Source: Azonexus hydrophilus
GTDB lineage: Bacteria > Pseudomonadota > Gammaproteobacteria > Burkholderiales > Rhodocyclaceae
NCBI RefSeq assembly: GCF_001956855.1
Contig: NZ_MTHD01000002.1
Coordinates: 62,001-126,000 of the forward strand
Direction of reading: 5' to 3'
DNA: 64,000 bases
A model generated the notes under the pieces. The model worked only from the letters and a program-made list of their open reading frames with translations, did no database searches and was not told where the DNA came from. This document shows, piece after piece, positions 1-10,357 of the stretch (within the stretch, counting starts at the first letter, position 1; the number at the start of each line of letters is the position of its first letter). The position numbers and the translations under genes are program-made.

Positions 1-638
1 GCGGCCAGGGCTTGCGGATGGTCCACGATGATGTCGGCACCCCATGCCTCAACAGGACCGCTGTCGCCAAAATAGCCCCAGCGCACGGCAGCTGTCCTGC
101 ATCCCGCGGCCCGCCCGGCAACGATATCGCGGCGGTCGTCGCCAACATAAACGCTGTGTGCAGGATCAACGCCCAGCAGTTCGCAGGCGTGCACTACCGG
201 CAATGGCGACGGCTTGGCTTCGGCCGTCGTATCGCCACTGACCACGCAGGGTGTGCGCGGGGCGAGGTTGAGCAGGCGGACCAGCGGGTCGGTGAAGCGC
301 ATCCGCTTGTTGGTGACGATGCCCCAGCGCAATCCGGCAGCATCGAGGGTGTCGAGCAAGTCCGCGATGCCATCGAAAAGACGGCTGTCGACGCACAGTC
401 GCGTTTCATAGATGTCGAGAAAACGCGCAGCCAGGCGTTCATAATCCGGATGCTGCGGTGTCATGCCGAAACCGGCACCGAGCATGCCGCGCACGCCTTG
501 CGAGGTATAAGGGCGCAGGTGTGCGAACGATTGTTGCGGTCGACCTTCCTGTGCGAGCAAAAAATTGACGCTGGCCGCGAGATCCGGTGCGGTATCGGCC
601 AGCGTGCCGTCGAGGTCGAATAGAACGGCCTCAAGCAT
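1..638 (-). CDS. gph: Phosphoglycolate phosphatase (HAD family), 3' end cut by window edge
   Basis: The minus strand reads open from an ATG at 638 to the left edge, giving 212 codons; the C-terminal end lies outside the window. The N-terminus carries HAD motif [11 protein letters not shown] (residues 7-16), with Asp8 and Asp10 as nucleophile and acid/base. Further on come a motif II-like IVTNK, the motif III lysine in EAKPSP and motif IV VGDDRRD. This fits 2-phosphoglycolate phosphatase, which clears a product of DNA 3'-end repair and of oxygenase activity. The start overlaps the ubiG stop by 8 bases, so the two are translationally linked; a gph-ubiG pair is common in betaproteobacteria. A related HAD phosphatase cannot be fully excluded. 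Confidence 0.88.
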   Translation of the reverse strand, partial: MLEAVLFDLDGTLADTAPDLAASVNFLLAQEGRPQQSFAHLRPYTSQGVRGMLGAGFGMTPQHPDYERLAARFLDIYETRLCVDSRLFDGIADLLDTLDAAGLRWGIVTNKRMRFTDPLVRLLNLAPRTPCVVSGDTTAEAKPSPLPVVHACELLGVDPAHSVYVGDDRRDIVAGRAAGCRTAAVRWGYFGDSGPVEAWGADIIVDHPQALA

Positions 639-1329
639 TCCTGACGGCGCGCATCAGGTAATTGACGCTGGTGTCGCGGCCGAGGCTGTATTCCTTGGTG
701 AGCGGGTTGTAACTCATGCCGATTACTTCGGCCGGCTCCAGATTGCCCATCTTGGCCCAGCGTGACAGTTCGGAAGGTTTGATGAACTTGGCGTAGTCAT
801 GCGTCCCCTTGGGCAGCATTTGCAGGACGTATTCCGCACCGATGATTGCGAACAGGTAGGACTTCGGATTGCGGTTCAGTGTCGAGAAAAACACCGTGCC
901 ACCGGGTTTGACCAGGCGGGCGCAAGCGGTGATCGTGCTGGAGGGATTCGGCACATGTTCCAGCATCTCCATGCAGGTCACGGCGTCGAAACTCCCCGGC
1001 ATTTCGTCGGCCAACTCTTCGACCGCGATTTTCCGGTAATCGACCTTGTGTCCACTTTCCAGCAGATGCAGCCTGGCGACACCGAGCGGCTTCTCGGACA
1101 GATCGATGCCGGTCACTTCGGCACCGAGCGCTGCCATGCCTTCGGACAGCAACCCGCCACCGCAGCCGACGTCGAGGACGCGCTTGCCGCGCAGCGGTAA
1201 GGCGCTGTTGATCCAGCCCAGGCGCAGCGGATTGATCTCGTGCAGCGGCTTGAATTCGCTGTTGGGGTCCCACCAGCGGTGGGCAAGGTCACCAAATTTT
1301 GCCAGTTCGGCGGGGTCGGCGTTGATCAT
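631..1329 (-). CDS. ubiG: Ubiquinone biosynthesis O-methyltransferase UbiG
   Basis: A 232-residue class I SAM methyltransferase that performs the two O-methylations of ubiquinone biosynthesis. The SAM-binding glycine loop VLDVGCGGG is clear, followed by the acidic GIDLSE strand and the UbiG-type EMLEHVP motif. The chosen start is the ATG at 1329 (MINADPAEL...), which matches the family N-terminus. An in-frame extension to 1428 would run through the terminator hairpin at 1357-1380 and encode a phenylalanine run, so it is not coding. The gene overlaps gph by 8 bases and lies downstream of the ompA terminator, so its promoter must sit close to 1330-1350 or transcription must read through. Confidence 0.93.
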   Translation of the reverse strand: MINADPAELAKFGDLAHRWWDPNSEFKPLHEINPLRLGWINSALPLRGKRVLDVGCGGGLLSEGMAALGAEVTGIDLSEKPLGVARLHLLESGHKVDYRKIAVEELADEMPGSFDAVTCMEMLEHVPNPSSTITACARLVKPGGTVFFSTLNRNPKSYLFAIIGAEYVLQMLPKGTHDYAKFIKPSELSRWAKMGNLEPAEVIGMSYNPLTKEYSLGRDTSVNYLMRAVRNA

Positions 1330-1348
1330 GGCTCGATTCGCAAGGTAG

Positions 1349-1380
1349 AAAAAGAAAAAGCCCTGCCGAGGCAGGGCTTT
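1349..1380 (-). terminator. Rho-independent terminator after the ompA-family gene
   Basis: A perfect 10-bp stem pairs 1357-1366 with 1371-1380 around a 4-base loop. On the minus strand it is followed by a T-rich tract (complement of 1349-1360, interrupted by one C). It lies 20 bases past the ompA-family stop and just before the ubiG start. Confidence 0.85.
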
Positions 1381-1399
1381 GCATTGTAGCAGCGGCAGA

Positions 1400-2056
1400 T
1401 TACTTGGTGCCGATGACTTCGATGTCAACGCGACGATCCGGCTGCAGGCAGTCGATCAGGGCCTTGGTCTTGGCGTTGCCCTTGCAGGTGTCGCCGGTGA
1501 CCGGCTGGGTTTCGCCCTTGCCTTCGGTGTAGACGCGGTTGGCTTCGATACCCTTGGCAACCAGGTATTCCTTGACCGCGGCAGCGCGCTTCTCGGACAG
1601 CTTCTGGTTGTAGGCGTTGCCACCGATACGGTCGGTGTGGCCAACGGCCAGGATCACTTCGAGCTTGATCGCGGCAGCCTTGGAGACCAGCTCGTCGAGC
1701 TTGGCCTTGCCTTCCGGACGCAGGACAGCCTTGTTGAAGTCGAACAGGGCGTCGGCAGCGACGGTGATCTTCTCACCGGTCGGCTTCGGACCGCCTACGG
1801 CAGCAGCCGGTGCCGGTGCAGCCTTGCCTTCGCAAGCAGCCTTCGGCAGCAGGTCCTTGTCGCACTCGCAACCGGCCTTGTCGGCGGCAGCGCCGGCCGG
1901 GGTCCAGTAACCGGTGCGCCAGCACAGGCCGAAGCCGCTCTTGGCGACGACGTCGCGCTGGTCGATGACATAAACACGTTCCTGGGCAACGGCCGAGAAG
2001 CCGATACCGGCAAGCAGAGCGATTGCCAGGGTCTTTTTGGCGATATTTTTGATCAT
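1400..2056 (-). CDS. OmpA-family outer-membrane/peptidoglycan-associated protein
   Basis: A 218-residue exported protein. Residues 1-24 form a signal peptide (MIKNIAKK, hydrophobic ALLAGIGF core, AVA-Q cleavage site). There follows a short Cys-containing region and an Ala/Pro-rich linker (AAPAPAAA), then a C-terminal OmpA domain from about residue 95. In that domain [19 protein letters not shown] and PDRRVDIEV include the Asp and Arg that bind diaminopimelate of peptidoglycan. No eight-stranded beta-barrel precedes it, so it resembles the small OmpA/Pal-like proteins of betaproteobacteria rather than E. coli OmpA. The start at 2056 has an upstream GGGAAG ribosome site; a longer frame to 2161 lacks a signal peptide at its N-terminus. 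Confidence 0.88.
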   Translation of the reverse strand: MIKNIAKKTLAIALLAGIGFSAVAQERVYVIDQRDVVAKSGFGLCWRTGYWTPAGAAADKAGCECDKDLLPKAACEGKAAPAPAAAVGGPKPTGEKITVAADALFDFNKAVLRPEGKAKLDELVSKAAAIKLEVILAVGHTDRIGGNAYNQKLSEKRAAAVKEYLVAKGIEANRVYTEGKGETQPVTGDTCKGNAKTKALIDCLQPDRRVDIEVIGTK

Positions 2057-2099
2057 AGTCTTCCCTCGTTGAAGAAATGGATGAATCCAGCGGCTTGTA

Positions 2100-3455
2100 T
2101 CAGGCAGCATTCGAGCCAGTACAAACTTCCAGCTTATTCTGCCATAGCGCCGTACTGGCATCCAAGTGAAATTCGTTGCCTATCCGTAAAGTTTTGTGCT
2201 CCAGCACACATTTCCCGGCAATCCAGACGTCGCTGACCTGATCCCTGCCGGCAACGTGAATCAAATGCGACAGCGGGTCGAAGCAGGGCTGGCAGTCGGT
2301 GTCGCCGAGCGAGACGGCGCAAAGATCGGCGGATTTTCCCGGGGTGATCGAACCGGTGACATCATCCAGACCCAGCGCCCGGGCGCCGTTCAAGGTTGCC
2401 ATGCGCAGCACTTCAAGGGCCGGCAGGGTGCTGGCATCGCCGCTGAGGCCCTTGGCCAGCAGGGCTGCCATGCGCATTTCCCAGAACATGTCGAGGCGGT
2501 TGTTGCTGGCGGCGCTGTCGGTGCCCAGGCCAATATTGACGCCGGCGCGCTGCATTTCGGTGATGCGGGCAAAGCCGCTGGCCAGTTTGAGGTTGGAACT
2601 CGGGCAGTGGGCAATGCTGCAACTGGCTGCGGCCAGTTGGGCAATTTCCGCATCGTTCAGGTGCACCGCGTGAACGCCGATGAAGGACGGACCGATCAAG
2701 CCGAGGTCCTGCAGGCGGGCCAGTGGTCGTCGGCCATGCTGCTTGATTGCGTCTTCGATCTCATTGCAGGTTTCGTGAATGTGGCAGTGAATCGGCAGGT
2801 TCAGTTGACCGGCCAGGGTGACGATGCGCTGGAAGCTCCGGTCGGAGACCGTGTACGGGGCGTGCGGGGCCAGGCAGAAGCTGAGCAGCGGATTGCCGCT
2901 GCAGGCTTCACGCGCCGCCAGCCCCTTGGCGATGTAGTCGTCGGCATCGCTGGCATAGTTGCCCGGGAACTCGAGCGTCGTGATGCCCAGTGCGGCGCGC
3001 ATGCCGAATTCGCCGGCTGCCTGCGCCGCGGCCTGTGGGAAGAAATACATGTCGTTGAAGCAGGTAATCCCGCCGCGCAGCATTTCGGCACAGGCCAGTC
3101 GCGTTCCGTCGAGTACGAACTGATGCGAAACCAGCGCCGATTCTGCCGGCCAGATGTGCTTTTGCAGCCATTCCATCAGCGGGATGTCGTCAGCGATGCC
3201 GCGCATCAGCGACATCGCGGCATGGGTGTGCAGGTTGATCAGGCCGGGGATCAGGATGTGCTGGTCGAGCACGTGGCGCGCTGCTGGCGCATAGCGGTTG
3301 CGCGCCTCAGCCGTTGGCAGGATGGCGAGAATGCGGCCATCGTGAACGGCGACGGCGTGGTTTTTCAGGGTTTCGTCCTGGTCGACCGTGGCAATCCAGC
3401 GGGCTTCGATCAACAGGTCTATGGTTTCGGGTGTCGGTGTCATGGAAAAGGGCAT
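2100..3455 (-). CDS. mtaD: TRZ/ATZ-family amidohydrolase, probable 5-methylthioadenosine/S-adenosylhomocysteine deaminase
   Basis: A 451-residue metal-dependent amidohydrolase. Visible metal and catalytic motifs are LHTHAAM (strand 1), HCHIHET (strand 5), GVHAVHL and GLGTDSAASNN (strand 8 Asp). The SIAHCPSSNLKLASG segment is typical of the MtaD/TrzN/AtzA branch. The likely role is deamination of methylthioadenosine or S-adenosylhomocysteine in purine/methionine salvage, but family members also deaminate guanine or triazines, so substrate is inferred. Two ATGs, 3455 and 3443, are possible starts; neither has a strong ribosome site. It is divergent from gyrA and 43 bases upstream of the ompA-family gene. 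Confidence 0.82.
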   Translation of the reverse strand: MPFSMTPTPETIDLLIEARWIATVDQDETLKNHAVAVHDGRILAILPTAEARNRYAPAARHVLDQHILIPGLINLHTHAAMSLMRGIADDIPLMEWLQKHIWPAESALVSHQFVLDGTRLACAEMLRGGITCFNDMYFFPQAAAQAAGEFGMRAALGITTLEFPGNYASDADDYIAKGLAAREACSGNPLLSFCLAPHAPYTVSDRSFQRIVTLAGQLNLPIHCHIHETCNEIEDAIKQHGRRPLARLQDLGLIGPSFIGVHAVHLNDAEIAQLAAASCSIAHCPSSNLKLASGFARITEMQRAGVNIGLGTDSAASNNRLDMFWEMRMAALLAKGLSGDASTLPALEVLRMATLNGARALGLDDVTGSITPGKSADLCAVSLGDTDCQPCFDPLSHLIHVAGRDQVSDVWIAGKCVLEHKTLRIGNEFHLDASTALWQNKLEVCTGSNAA

Positions 3456-3544
3456 CGGTTCGCCGTGGGTGGCGTGGTAAACTAGCAAATTACGCGTGCT
3501 TCAACCAAACAAAGCGCCAATAATTCGGCGCGGACTCAAGAGAC

Positions 3545-6199
3545 ATGGACCAATTCGCCAAAGAAACCCTGCCGATCAGCCTCGAAGACGAGATGCGGCG
3601 TTCCTATCTCGATTACGCGATGAGCGTGATCGTCGGCCGGGCTCTTCCTGATGCCCGTGACGGCCTGAAGCCAGTGCATCGCCGCGTGCTGTTCGCGATG
3701 CATGAGTTGAACAACGACTGGAACAAGGCTTACAAGAAGTCGGCCCGTATTGTCGGTGACGTCATCGGTAAATACCATCCACACGGCGATTCGGCAGTTT
3801 ACGAAACCATCGTCCGCATGGCGCAGCATTTCTCGCTGCGTTACATGCTGGTCGATGGCCAGGGCAACTTCGGTTCGGTCGACGGCGACAGCGCAGCGGC
3901 GATGCGTTACACCGAAGTGCGCATGGCCAAGATCGGGCACCAGTTGCTTGAGGATCTGGACAAGGAAACTGTCGATTTCGGGCCGAACTATGACGGTTCG
4001 GAAAACGAGCCGCTGGTCATGCCGGCGCGCATTCCCAACCTGCTGATCAACGGTTCGTCCGGTATTGCCGTCGGCATGGCGACTAACATTCCGCCGCACA
4101 ACCTCAATGAAGTCATTGCCGGTTGTCTGGCGATGCTGGAAAACCCGGCAATCTCCATTGATGACCTGATCGACCTGATCCCGGCGCCGGATTTCCCGAC
4201 GGCGGCGCTGATCTACGGCGTGATGGGGGTGCGCGAGGGCTACAAGACCGGTCGCGGCCGCGTCGTCATGCGCGCCCGGACGCACTTCGAGGATATCGGC
4301 AAGGGCGATCGCCAGGCACTGATCGTCGACGAAATTCCCTACCAGGTGAACAAGAAGTCGCTGATCGAGAAGATCGCCGAACTGGTCAACGAGAAGAAGA
4401 TCGAAGGCATCTCGGACATCCGCGACGAGTCGGACAAGTCCGGCATGCGCGTGGTCATCGAACTGAAGCGTGGCGAAGTCGGCGAAGTCATCCTCAACAA
4501 TCTGTACAAGCAGACGCAACTGCAGGACACCTTCGGCATGAACATGGTGGCGCTGGTCGATGGCCAGCCGCGCCTGCTCAACCTGAAGCAGTTGATCGAG
4601 TGCTTCCTGTCGCATCGCCGTGAAGTGGTGACGCGGCGCACCGTGTTCGAACTGCGCAAGGCGCGCGAACGCGGTCATATCCTCGAAGGTCTGGCGGTCG
4701 CGCTGTCCAACGTCGATGAAATCATCACCCTGATCAAGGCCGCACCGACGCCGCCGGATGCCAAGCGCAGCCTGATGGAGCGCCAGTGGCGCAGCCCGGT
4801 GGTCGAGGAAATGCTGGTCCGTGCTTCGTCGGATGCCTCGCGTCCGGACGGTCTGGCGCCCGAATTCGGCCTGTCGGCGCAGGGCTATCGCCTGTCCGAC
4901 GCGCAGGCCCAGGCCATTCTGGAACTGCGTCTGCAGCGCCTGACCGGTCTCGAACAAGACAAGATCGTCAGCGAGTACAAGGACGTCATGGCCAAGATCC
5001 TCGACCTGCTCGACATCCTGGCCAAGCCGGAACGGATCACCGCGATCATCGTCACCGAACTGACGGCGATCCGCGAGCAGTTCGGCGACGAGCGCCGCTC
5101 GGAAATCGTGCTGCACACGCAGGAACTCGGCATCGAGGATTTCATCACGCCGCAGGACATGGTCGTCACGCTGTCGCACGGCGGCTACGTCAAGGCCCAG
5201 CCGCTCGCCGACTACCGCGCCCAGCGCCGTGGCGGTCGCGGCAAGCAGGCGGCGGCGATCAAGGACGAGGATTTCGTCGATCACCTGTTCGTTGCCAACA
5301 CCCACGATTACATCCTGTGCTTCTCGAACCGCGGCCGTTGCTACTGGCTGAAGGTCTACGAAGCGCCGCAGGGCAGCCGGACCAGTCGCGGCAAGCCGAT
5401 CGTCAATCTCTTCCCGCTGGAAGAAGGCGAACGGATCAATGCCGTCTTGCCGGTCAAGGAATTCGTCGATGACAAGTTCATCTTCATGGCGACCCGCGAC
5501 GGCACGGTCAAGAAGACGCCGCTGTCCGACTTCTCCAACCCGCGCAAGGCCGGCATTATTGCGGTCGACCTGCTTGATGACGATTATTTGATCGGCGTCG
5601 AACTGACCACCGGCCAGAGCGACATCGTGCTCGTCTCGAACGCCGGCAAGGCAGTCTGGTTCGATGAGGAAGACGTCCGTCCGATGGGCCGCGGTGCCCG
5701 CGGTGTGCGCGGCATGAAGCTGCAGCCGGGGCAGACGGTGATCTCGCTGCTGGTTGCCGAGGATGACCAGCAGACCGTGCTGGTGGCGACCGAAAACGGT
5801 TTTGGCAAGCGCACCGTGCTCGCCGATTTCCGCCACTCCGGTCGCGGCACCCAGGGCGTCAAGGCGATTGCCGATTCCGAGCGCAACGGCGTCGTGGTTG
5901 GTGCCAAGCTGGTCGGCGATGACGACGAGGTGATGCTGATCACCACTGGCGGTGTGCTGATCCGTACCCGTGTCTCGGAAATCCGTGGCATGGGCCGGGC
6001 GACTCAGGGCGTGACGCTGATTTCGCTCGACGAAGGAGAAAAACTCGCCGGCCTGGAGAAGGTTGCCGAATCGGTGGTCGAAGTTGATACCGAGGTCGAA
6101 GGCGAAGTTGAAGGCGAAGTGGTGGCCGATGCTGCAGGCGAAACGCCGGCGCCGGAGGCTGGCAACGAAGGTGGTGACAACGAGGGAGGCGAGGCCTGA
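3545..6199 (+). CDS. gyrA: DNA gyrase subunit A
   Basis: An 884-residue type IIA topoisomerase subunit that, with GyrB, introduces negative supercoils. The catalytic tyrosine is Tyr122 (AAMRYTE). The quinolone-resistance region reads [12 protein letters not shown], with the sensitive Ser83 and a Glu at position 87 where E. coli has Asp. The GyrA box, needed for DNA wrapping, is QRRGGRG within the C-terminal beta-pinwheel domain. The last 45 or so residues are an acidic Glu/Gly-rich tail with [10 protein letters not shown] repeats. The stop overlaps the serC start by one base (TGATG), indicating translational coupling to the amino acid genes. Confidence 0.98.
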   Translation: MDQFAKETLPISLEDEMRRSYLDYAMSVIVGRALPDARDGLKPVHRRVLFAMHELNNDWNKAYKKSARIVGDVIGKYHPHGDSAVYETIVRMAQHFSLRYMLVDGQGNFGSVDGDSAAAMRYTEVRMAKIGHQLLEDLDKETVDFGPNYDGSENEPLVMPARIPNLLINGSSGIAVGMATNIPPHNLNEVIAGCLAMLENPAISIDDLIDLIPAPDFPTAALIYGVMGVREGYKTGRGRVVMRARTHFEDIGKGDRQALIVDEIPYQVNKKSLIEKIAELVNEKKIEGISDIRDESDKSGMRVVIELKRGEVGEVILNNLYKQTQLQDTFGMNMVALVDGQPRLLNLKQLIECFLSHRREVVTRRTVFELRKARERGHILEGLAVALSNVDEIITLIKAAPTPPDAKRSLMERQWRSPVVEEMLVRASSDASRPDGLAPEFGLSAQGYRLSDAQAQAILELRLQRLTGLEQDKIVSEYKDVMAKILDLLDILAKPERITAIIVTELTAIREQFGDERRSEIVLHTQELGIEDFITPQDMVVTLSHGGYVKAQPLADYRAQRRGGRGKQAAAIKDEDFVDHLFVANTHDYILCFSNRGRCYWLKVYEAPQGSRTSRGKPIVNLFPLEEGERINAVLPVKEFVDDKFIFMATRDGTVKKTPLSDFSNPRKAGIIAVDLLDDDYLIGVELTTGQSDIVLVSNAGKAVWFDEEDVRPMGRGARGVRGMKLQPGQTVISLLVAEDDQQTVLVATENGFGKRTVLADFRHSGRGTQGVKAIADSERNGVVVGAKLVGDDDEVMLITTGGVLIRTRVSEIRGMGRATQGVTLISLDEGEKLAGLEKVAESVVEVDTEVEGEVEGEVVADAAGETPAPEAGNEGGDNEGGEA

Positions 6200-7284
6200 T
6201 GACCCGTATCTGGAACTTCAGCGCCGGCCCGGCTGCGCTTCCCGAAGAAGTCCTCAAGCAGGCGCAGGAAGAACTGCTCGACTGGCAGGGCGCCGGCTGC
6301 AGCGTCATGGAAATGAGCCATCGCGGCAAGGAATTCATGTCCATCCTGGCCCAGGCCGAAGCCGACCTGCGCGAGCTGATGGGCATTCCCGAGCAGTACC
6401 GGGTGCTGTTCCTGCAGGGCGGGGCGACGCAGCAGTTCGCGCAGATTCCGATGAACCTGCTGGCAGGCCGTTCGGCCGACTACATCGTCACCGGTTCGTG
6501 GTCGAAGAAGGCCTACAAGGAAGCGCAGCGTATCGGTACGGTGCGTTGTGCCGCCAGCACCGAGGAAAGCGGCTTCACACGCTTGCCGACAGCCGAGGAA
6601 ATCAAGCTCGACCCGTTTGCCGCCTACCTGCACGTATGCACCAACGAAACCATCCACGGTGTCGAGATTCCCGCCCAGCGCATCGCCGATACCGGTGTGC
6701 CGCTGGTTGCCGACATGTCGTCGCATATCCTGTCGCGGCCGGTGCCGGTCGAGAAGTTCGGGGTGATTTACGCCGGGGCGCAGAAGAACATCGGCCCGTC
6801 CGGCGTCACGCTGGTGATCATCCATCGTGATCTGCTCGGCATGGCGCCGCTCAACATCCCGACGGTGATGGATTACGCGGTGATGGCCGAGAACGGCTCG
6901 ATGCTCAATACGCCACCGACCTACGGCATCTACATCGCCGGGCTGGTTTTCCAGTGGTTGAAGCGGCAGGGCGGGCTGGCCGGCATTGATGCGGTCAACG
7001 CCGAAAAAGCGCGGATTTTGTACGAATGCATCGACAACTCCGGCGGTTTCTACACCAATCCGGTCGATCCCGATTGCCGCTCGCGGATGAACGTGCCTTT
7101 CGTCCTCGCCGATGGCGGACTGGATGCGGCTTTCCTCGCCGACGCCAAGGCTGCCGGCATGCTCGGCCTGAAGGGCCACAAGTCGGTCGGCGGCATGCGC
7201 GCGTCGATCTACAACGCCGTATCGCTTGACGCAGTTCAGGCGCTGGTCGGTTTCATGAATGATTTCGCCAAGAGGAACGGTTGA
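6199..7284 (+). CDS. serC: Phosphoserine aminotransferase
   Basis: A 361-residue PLP enzyme of serine (and pyridoxal phosphate) synthesis that converts 3-phosphohydroxypyruvate to phosphoserine. It begins with WNFSAGPAALP, the hallmark of SerC, and has the PLP lysine in YAGAQKNIGPSG and a conserved C-terminal KGHKSVGGMRASIYN. Length is normal. A GGGAGGCGAGG ribosome site lies in the end of gyrA. It leads the gyrA-serC-pheA-hisC-tyrA run. Confidence 0.97.
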   Translation: MTRIWNFSAGPAALPEEVLKQAQEELLDWQGAGCSVMEMSHRGKEFMSILAQAEADLRELMGIPEQYRVLFLQGGATQQFAQIPMNLLAGRSADYIVTGSWSKKAYKEAQRIGTVRCAASTEESGFTRLPTAEEIKLDPFAAYLHVCTNETIHGVEIPAQRIADTGVPLVADMSSHILSRPVPVEKFGVIYAGAQKNIGPSGVTLVIIHRDLLGMAPLNIPTVMDYAVMAENGSMLNTPPTYGIYIAGLVFQWLKRQGGLAGIDAVNAEKARILYECIDNSGGFYTNPVDPDCRSRMNVPFVLADGGLDAAFLADAKAAGMLGLKGHKSVGGMRASIYNAVSLDAVQALVGFMNDFAKRNG

Positions 7285-7288
7285 CCGC

Positions 7289-8380
7289 ATGAGCGACGAT
7301 CTCTCCAAAGCCCTGGCCGGCGTGCGTGCCGATATCGACCGCATCGACGGTGACATCCTGCGCCTGTTGAACGAACGTGCCCGTTGCGCGCAGCGGGTCG
7401 GCGAGATCAAGGCCGAATTCGGCGACGCCGGGTTCATCTACCGGCCGGAACGCGAGGCGCAGGTCTTGCGCCGGTTGCAGGAAGCCAATCCCGGGCCGTT
7501 GCCGGGCGAGAACATCACTTTCTTCTTCCGCGAGGTGATGTCAGCCTGTCTGTCGCTCGAACAGCCGCTGGGCGTTGCCTTTCTCGGGCCGCTCGGCACC
7601 TTCTCGGAATCGGCGGCGACCAAGCATTTCGGCCACGCCGGTCGTTTGCTGCCGCAGTCGTCGATCGACGACGTGTTCCGCGAGGTCGAATCGGGCCACG
7701 CGCATTACGCGGTCGTGCCGGTCGAGAATTCGACGGAAGGCGCGGTCGGCCGGACGATGGATCTGCTGTTGTCCACGCCGCTGCGCATCTGTGGCGAAGT
7801 CGTGCTGCGCATCCACCAGAACCTGCTGACCCGGGAAACCGATCTCAACGCCATCACCCGTGTCTACTCGCATGCCCAGTCGCTGGCGCAGTGTCACGAA
7901 TGGCTCAACCGCGTGCTGCCGAACGCCCAGCGCATTTCGGTCGGCAGCAACGCCCAGGCCGCGCAGCTGGCTGCCAGCGAAGCGGGAAGCGCGGCGATCG
8001 CCGGCGAGGCTGCAGCGGCCCGTTACGATTTGCCGAAACTGGCCGAGAACATCGAGGATGAGCCGAACAACACGACGCGTTTCCTGGTGCTCGGCAAGCA
8101 CGATGCCGGTCCTTCCGGTCGCGACAAGACCTCGCTGATCATGTCGGCGCCGAATCGCACCGGCGCGCTGCATGAACTGCTGCTGCCGCTGTCCACGGCC
8201 GGTGTCTCGATGTGTCGTCTGGAATCGCGACCGGCCCGCAATGCCTTGTGGGAATACGTTTTCTACGTCGATATCGAGGGGCATCGTGATGATCCGGCGG
8301 TCAAGGCCGCGCTGGAAAAGCTGTCCGGCTATGCCGCTTATCTGAAAATTCTCGGGTCCTACCCGATCGCTGTTTATTGA
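7289..8380 (+). CDS. pheA: Bifunctional chorismate mutase/prephenate dehydratase (P-protein)
   Basis: A 363-residue enzyme for the two steps from chorismate to phenylpyruvate. Residues 1-90 are an AroQ-type chorismate mutase (DIDRIDGDILRLLNERA). The middle is prephenate dehydratase, with NSTEGAVGRT and the TTRFLVLG motif. The C-terminus is an ACT domain (RTGALHELL, ESRP) that senses phenylalanine and gives feedback inhibition. The ATG at 7289 starts five bases after the serC stop; an in-frame ATG at 7259 lies inside serC and adds residues atypical of the family. Confidence 0.96.
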   Translation: MSDDLSKALAGVRADIDRIDGDILRLLNERARCAQRVGEIKAEFGDAGFIYRPEREAQVLRRLQEANPGPLPGENITFFFREVMSACLSLEQPLGVAFLGPLGTFSESAATKHFGHAGRLLPQSSIDDVFREVESGHAHYAVVPVENSTEGAVGRTMDLLLSTPLRICGEVVLRIHQNLLTRETDLNAITRVYSHAQSLAQCHEWLNRVLPNAQRISVGSNAQAAQLAASEAGSAAIAGEAAAARYDLPKLAENIEDEPNNTTRFLVLGKHDAGPSGRDKTSLIMSAPNRTGALHELLLPLSTAGVSMCRLESRPARNALWEYVFYVDIEGHRDDPAVKAALEKLSGYAAYLKILGSYPIAVY

Positions 8381-8389
8381 GAATCCGTC

Positions 8390-9478
8390 ATGAGTCTTGT
8401 CGAACAGGCGTTGTCTTGCGTCCGTGCAATTTCACCTTACCAGCCGGGCAAACCGATCACTGAACTGGCCCGCGAAATGGGCATCCCGGTCGAGCGCATC
8501 GTCAAGCTGGCGTCCAACGAAAATCCGCTGGGCATGAGTCCGAAAGCCAGGCTGGCCGTTGCCACAGCGATCGGCGGGGTCGAGCGCTATCCCGATCAGT
8601 TTGAATTGATCGCCAAGGTGGCTGCGCGTTGCGCTGTCGCCAGCAATCAGGTGGTGCTCGGCAACGGTTCCAACGACGTCCTCGACATGATCGCCCGTGT
8701 CTTCCTGGCGGCCGGTCGCTCGGCGATCTTCGCCCAGCACGCCTTTGCCGTTTATCCGCTGGCGACGCAGTCGACCGGCGCCGAACTGATCTGCGTGCCG
8801 GCCAAGGATTTCGGTCACGACCTCGACGCGATGCTGGCCGCGATCCGCCCGGATACGCGCATTGTCTGGATCGCCAATCCGAACAATCCGACCGGCAATT
8901 TCCTGCCCTACGCCGAGGTGCGTGCCTTTTTGCAGCGCGTGCCGACGGATGTCGTCGTCGTCCTTGACGAGGCCTACAACGAATACATCCCGCCCGAAGC
9001 GCGGGTCGATACCGCGGCGTGGATCAGCGAATTCCCGAATCTGGTGGTCTGCCGCACGTTGTCGAAGATTTATGGCCTGGCCGGGCTGCGCATCGGTTAC
9101 GCGCTGGCGTCGCCGGTCGTCGCCGACCTGATGAATCGCGTCCGCCAGCCGTTCAACGTCAACAACCTGGCGCTGGCCGGCGCGCTGGCGGCACTCGACG
9201 ACGATGAATTCCTGCAGGCCAGCTACGACCTGAATCGCCGCGGCATGGCGCAGCTCGTCGCGGCGCTGGAAAAACTCGGCCTGACCTACATTCCGTCCTA
9301 CGGCAACTTCGTCACCTTCAAGGCCGGCGATGGCGCGGCGGTGAATCAGAAACTGCTGCAGCAGGGCGTCATCGTCCGCCCGATCGGCGGTTACGGCATG
9401 CCCGAGTGGCTGCGCGTGACCATCGGCACCGAGGCCGAGAACGCCCGCTTCATCGAAGCGCTGGAAAAGGCCCTGTAA
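8390..9478 (+). CDS. hisC: Histidinol-phosphate aminotransferase
   Basis: A 362-residue class II aminotransferase of fold type I. The PLP lysine lies in RTLSKIYGLAGLRIGY, and the NPNNPTG and VLDEAYNEY motifs are present. The N-terminus KLASNENPLG is typical of HisC. Its place between pheA and tyrA suggests that this copy may also act on aromatic keto acids, as some HisC homologues in aromatic operons do; that is inference from context. The tyrA ATG follows its stop immediately. Confidence 0.93.
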   Translation: MSLVEQALSCVRAISPYQPGKPITELAREMGIPVERIVKLASNENPLGMSPKARLAVATAIGGVERYPDQFELIAKVAARCAVASNQVVLGNGSNDVLDMIARVFLAAGRSAIFAQHAFAVYPLATQSTGAELICVPAKDFGHDLDAMLAAIRPDTRIVWIANPNNPTGNFLPYAEVRAFLQRVPTDVVVVLDEAYNEYIPPEARVDTAAWISEFPNLVVCRTLSKIYGLAGLRIGYALASPVVADLMNRVRQPFNVNNLALAGALAALDDDEFLQASYDLNRRGMAQLVAALEKLGLTYIPSYGNFVTFKAGDGAAVNQKLLQQGVIVRPIGGYGMPEWLRVTIGTEAENARFIEALEKAL

Positions 9479-10357
9479 ATGGACGCCGGCCAGCCCGAGT
9501 TCGGCAAGATCGTCGTCTTCGGTACCGGCCTGATCGGTGGCTCGTTCGCGCTCGCCCTGAAAGCGGCCGGCGCGGTCGAGGAGGTCGTTGGTTTTGGCCG
9601 CACGCCGTCTACGTTGCGGGTGGCACAGGAACTTGGCGTCATCGACCGGGCCGGGATCAACCCGGCGCACGAGATCGGCGACGCCGACATCGTGCTGGTG
9701 GCGACGCCGGTGGCGCAGATGCCGGAAATCTTTGCCCGCATCGCGCCTTATCTCGGGCCGAATACCATCGTCACCGACGGTGGCTCGACCAAGGGCGACG
9801 TCGTCGCCGCAGCGCGGGCGGCGTTTCGCGGCCATATCGGCAAGTTCGTGCCGGCGCACCCGATCGCCGGCGCCGAGAACAGCGGCCCGTCGGCGGCGCG
9901 CCGCGATCTGTACCAGGGCAAGAAGGTCGTCGTCACGCCGCTGCCGGAGAACAACGACGAGCGGCTCGATCACGTCAAGCGCGCCTGGGCGCTGTGCGGC
10001 GCCGACATTTACGAGCTGACGCCGGAAATGCACGACCGTGTCTTCGCTGCCGTCAGCCACCTGCCGCATCTGCTGTCCTTCGCGCTGGTCCATGACCTGG
10101 CCGTCCGCCCGGATGCCGACCTGTTCTTCACCTTCGCCGCTTCCGGTTTCCGCGATTTCACCCGGATCGCAGCCAGTCATCCGGAAATGTGGCGGGACAT
10201 CTGCCTTGCCAACCGCGCCGCGCTGCTCGGTGAACTCGACAGCTATCGCAGCCAGCTCGATGAACTGCGCGAGGTGCTCGATCAGGCTGACGGCGAACGT
10301 CTCGAAGACATCTTCGGCATCGCCCGCCAGGCGCGCCGGGAGTGGGGCAGCAGTTGA
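9479..10357 (+). CDS. tyrA: Prephenate dehydrogenase
   Basis: A 292-residue NAD(P)-dependent dehydrogenase of tyrosine synthesis. The Rossmann motif GTGLIGGSFALAL is at the N-terminus, TDGGSTKG follows, and the catalytic histidine lies in PAHPIAGAENSG. No fused chorismate mutase is present. Codons are strongly GC-rich. In related genomes the next gene is normally aroA; here the ligase and the glycan island intervene. Confidence 0.95.
   Translation: MDAGQPEFGKIVVFGTGLIGGSFALALKAAGAVEEVVGFGRTPSTLRVAQELGVIDRAGINPAHEIGDADIVLVATPVAQMPEIFARIAPYLGPNTIVTDGGSTKGDVVAAARAAFRGHIGKFVPAHPIAGAENSGPSAARRDLYQGKKVVVTPLPENNDERLDHVKRAWALCGADIYELTPEMHDRVFAAVSHLPHLLSFALVHDLAVRPDADLFFTFAASGFRDFTRIAASHPEMWRDICLANRAALLGELDSYRSQLDELREVLDQADGERLEDIFGIARQARREWGSS

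Noticed and set aside
1330..1428. N-terminal extension of ubiG to 1428
   Set aside because: The extension reads through the ompA terminator stem and its T-tract, giving a phenylalanine run not found in UbiG.
3536..5836. Long minus-strand open frame (766 codons) opposite gyrA
   Set aside because: It is the GC-rich codon shadow of gyrA: it lies wholly opposite conserved gyrA codons, its protein is His/Asp/Arg-rich without known motifs, and gyrA itself is unmistakable.
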